Under the pieces are notes generated by a model. That model searched no databases, was not told the origin of the DNA, and saw only the letters and a program-made list of their open reading frames with translations. From an uncultured Methanobrevibacter sp. (GTDB lineage Archaea; Methanobacteriota; Methanobacteria; Methanobacteriales; Methanobacteriaceae): a DNA stretch of 11,837 bases. The stretch covers positions 1 to 11,837 of the forward strand of contig NZ_ONER01000049.1 of the NCBI RefSeq assembly GCF_900316895.1, written 5' to 3'. Positions 11,822-11,837 of the stretch are shown piece after piece (the stretch's first letter is position 1; each line of letters starts with the position of its first letter). The position numbers and the translations under genes are program-made.

Positions 11822-11837
11822 TAAATATCACCATTAT

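Noticed and set aside
1..11837. CRISPR array, tRNA, rRNA or transposase
   Set aside because: No spaced direct repeats, cloverleaf-like sequence, rRNA segment or transposase motif was seen on either strand.

Overview
The window looks like chromosomal DNA from a hydrogenotrophic methanogenic archaeon of the Methanobacteriales, most likely Methanobrevibacter. The strongest evidence is a beta-ribofuranosylaminobenzene 5'-phosphate synthase gene (committed step of tetrahydromethanopterin synthesis) and an archaeal transcription factor S gene. Supporting evidence is the AT-rich intergenic DNA with archaeal TATA boxes and T-tract terminators, and Shine-Dalgarno sites of the AGGTGAT type. No species is claimed. 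There are no rRNA or tRNA genes, CRISPR arrays or intact insertion sequences.

Layout. (1) Positions 1-643: the 5' end of an unidentified minus-strand gene leaves the window at base 1. It is followed by about 550 bases without an intact gene, which may hold a decayed reading frame. (2) 644-1357 (+): a CPBP/Abi-type membrane protein. (3) 1434-2911 (-): NADP-dependent secondary alcohol dehydrogenase followed by transcription factor S, separated by a UUCG-capped hairpin terminator. (4) 3152-4848 (-): a tight three-gene operon of DUF2162 membrane protein, ExbB/TolQ/MotA-like channel and DUF2149 protein. (5) 5074-6815 (+), divergent from it: phenylacetate-CoA ligase and a two-ACT-domain protein. 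(6) 6949-7692 (+): a short-chain dehydrogenase with a 16-bp perfect palindrome at its promoter. (7) 7773-9822 (-): RFAP synthase (mptG) and a LytS-type 5TM receptor without a kinase. (8) 9892-11821 (-): ferritin, a small M14-like zinc hydrolase, and a voltage-gated-type K+ channel.

How the genes may work together. The DUF2162-ExbB-DUF2149 operon is the best candidate for an under-described system. The DUF2149 protein has the ExbD/TolR layout (basic N-terminus, one membrane helix with an embedded Asp, small outer domain), and its partner is a recognisable ExbB-like channel. An ion-motive-force energy transducer in a single-membrane archaeon, paired with a seven-helix transporter carrying a CPCC cluster, needs a substrate and a load, and neither is encoded here. 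PaaK and the ACT protein fit aryl-acid activation for aromatic amino acid salvage. The alcohol dehydrogenase fits use of 2-propanol or ethanol as a supplementary electron source. Ferritin fits iron storage and oxidative protection in a gut-type anaerobe.

All calls come from reading motifs and sequence; no database search was run. Regulatory sites are pattern-based predictions.
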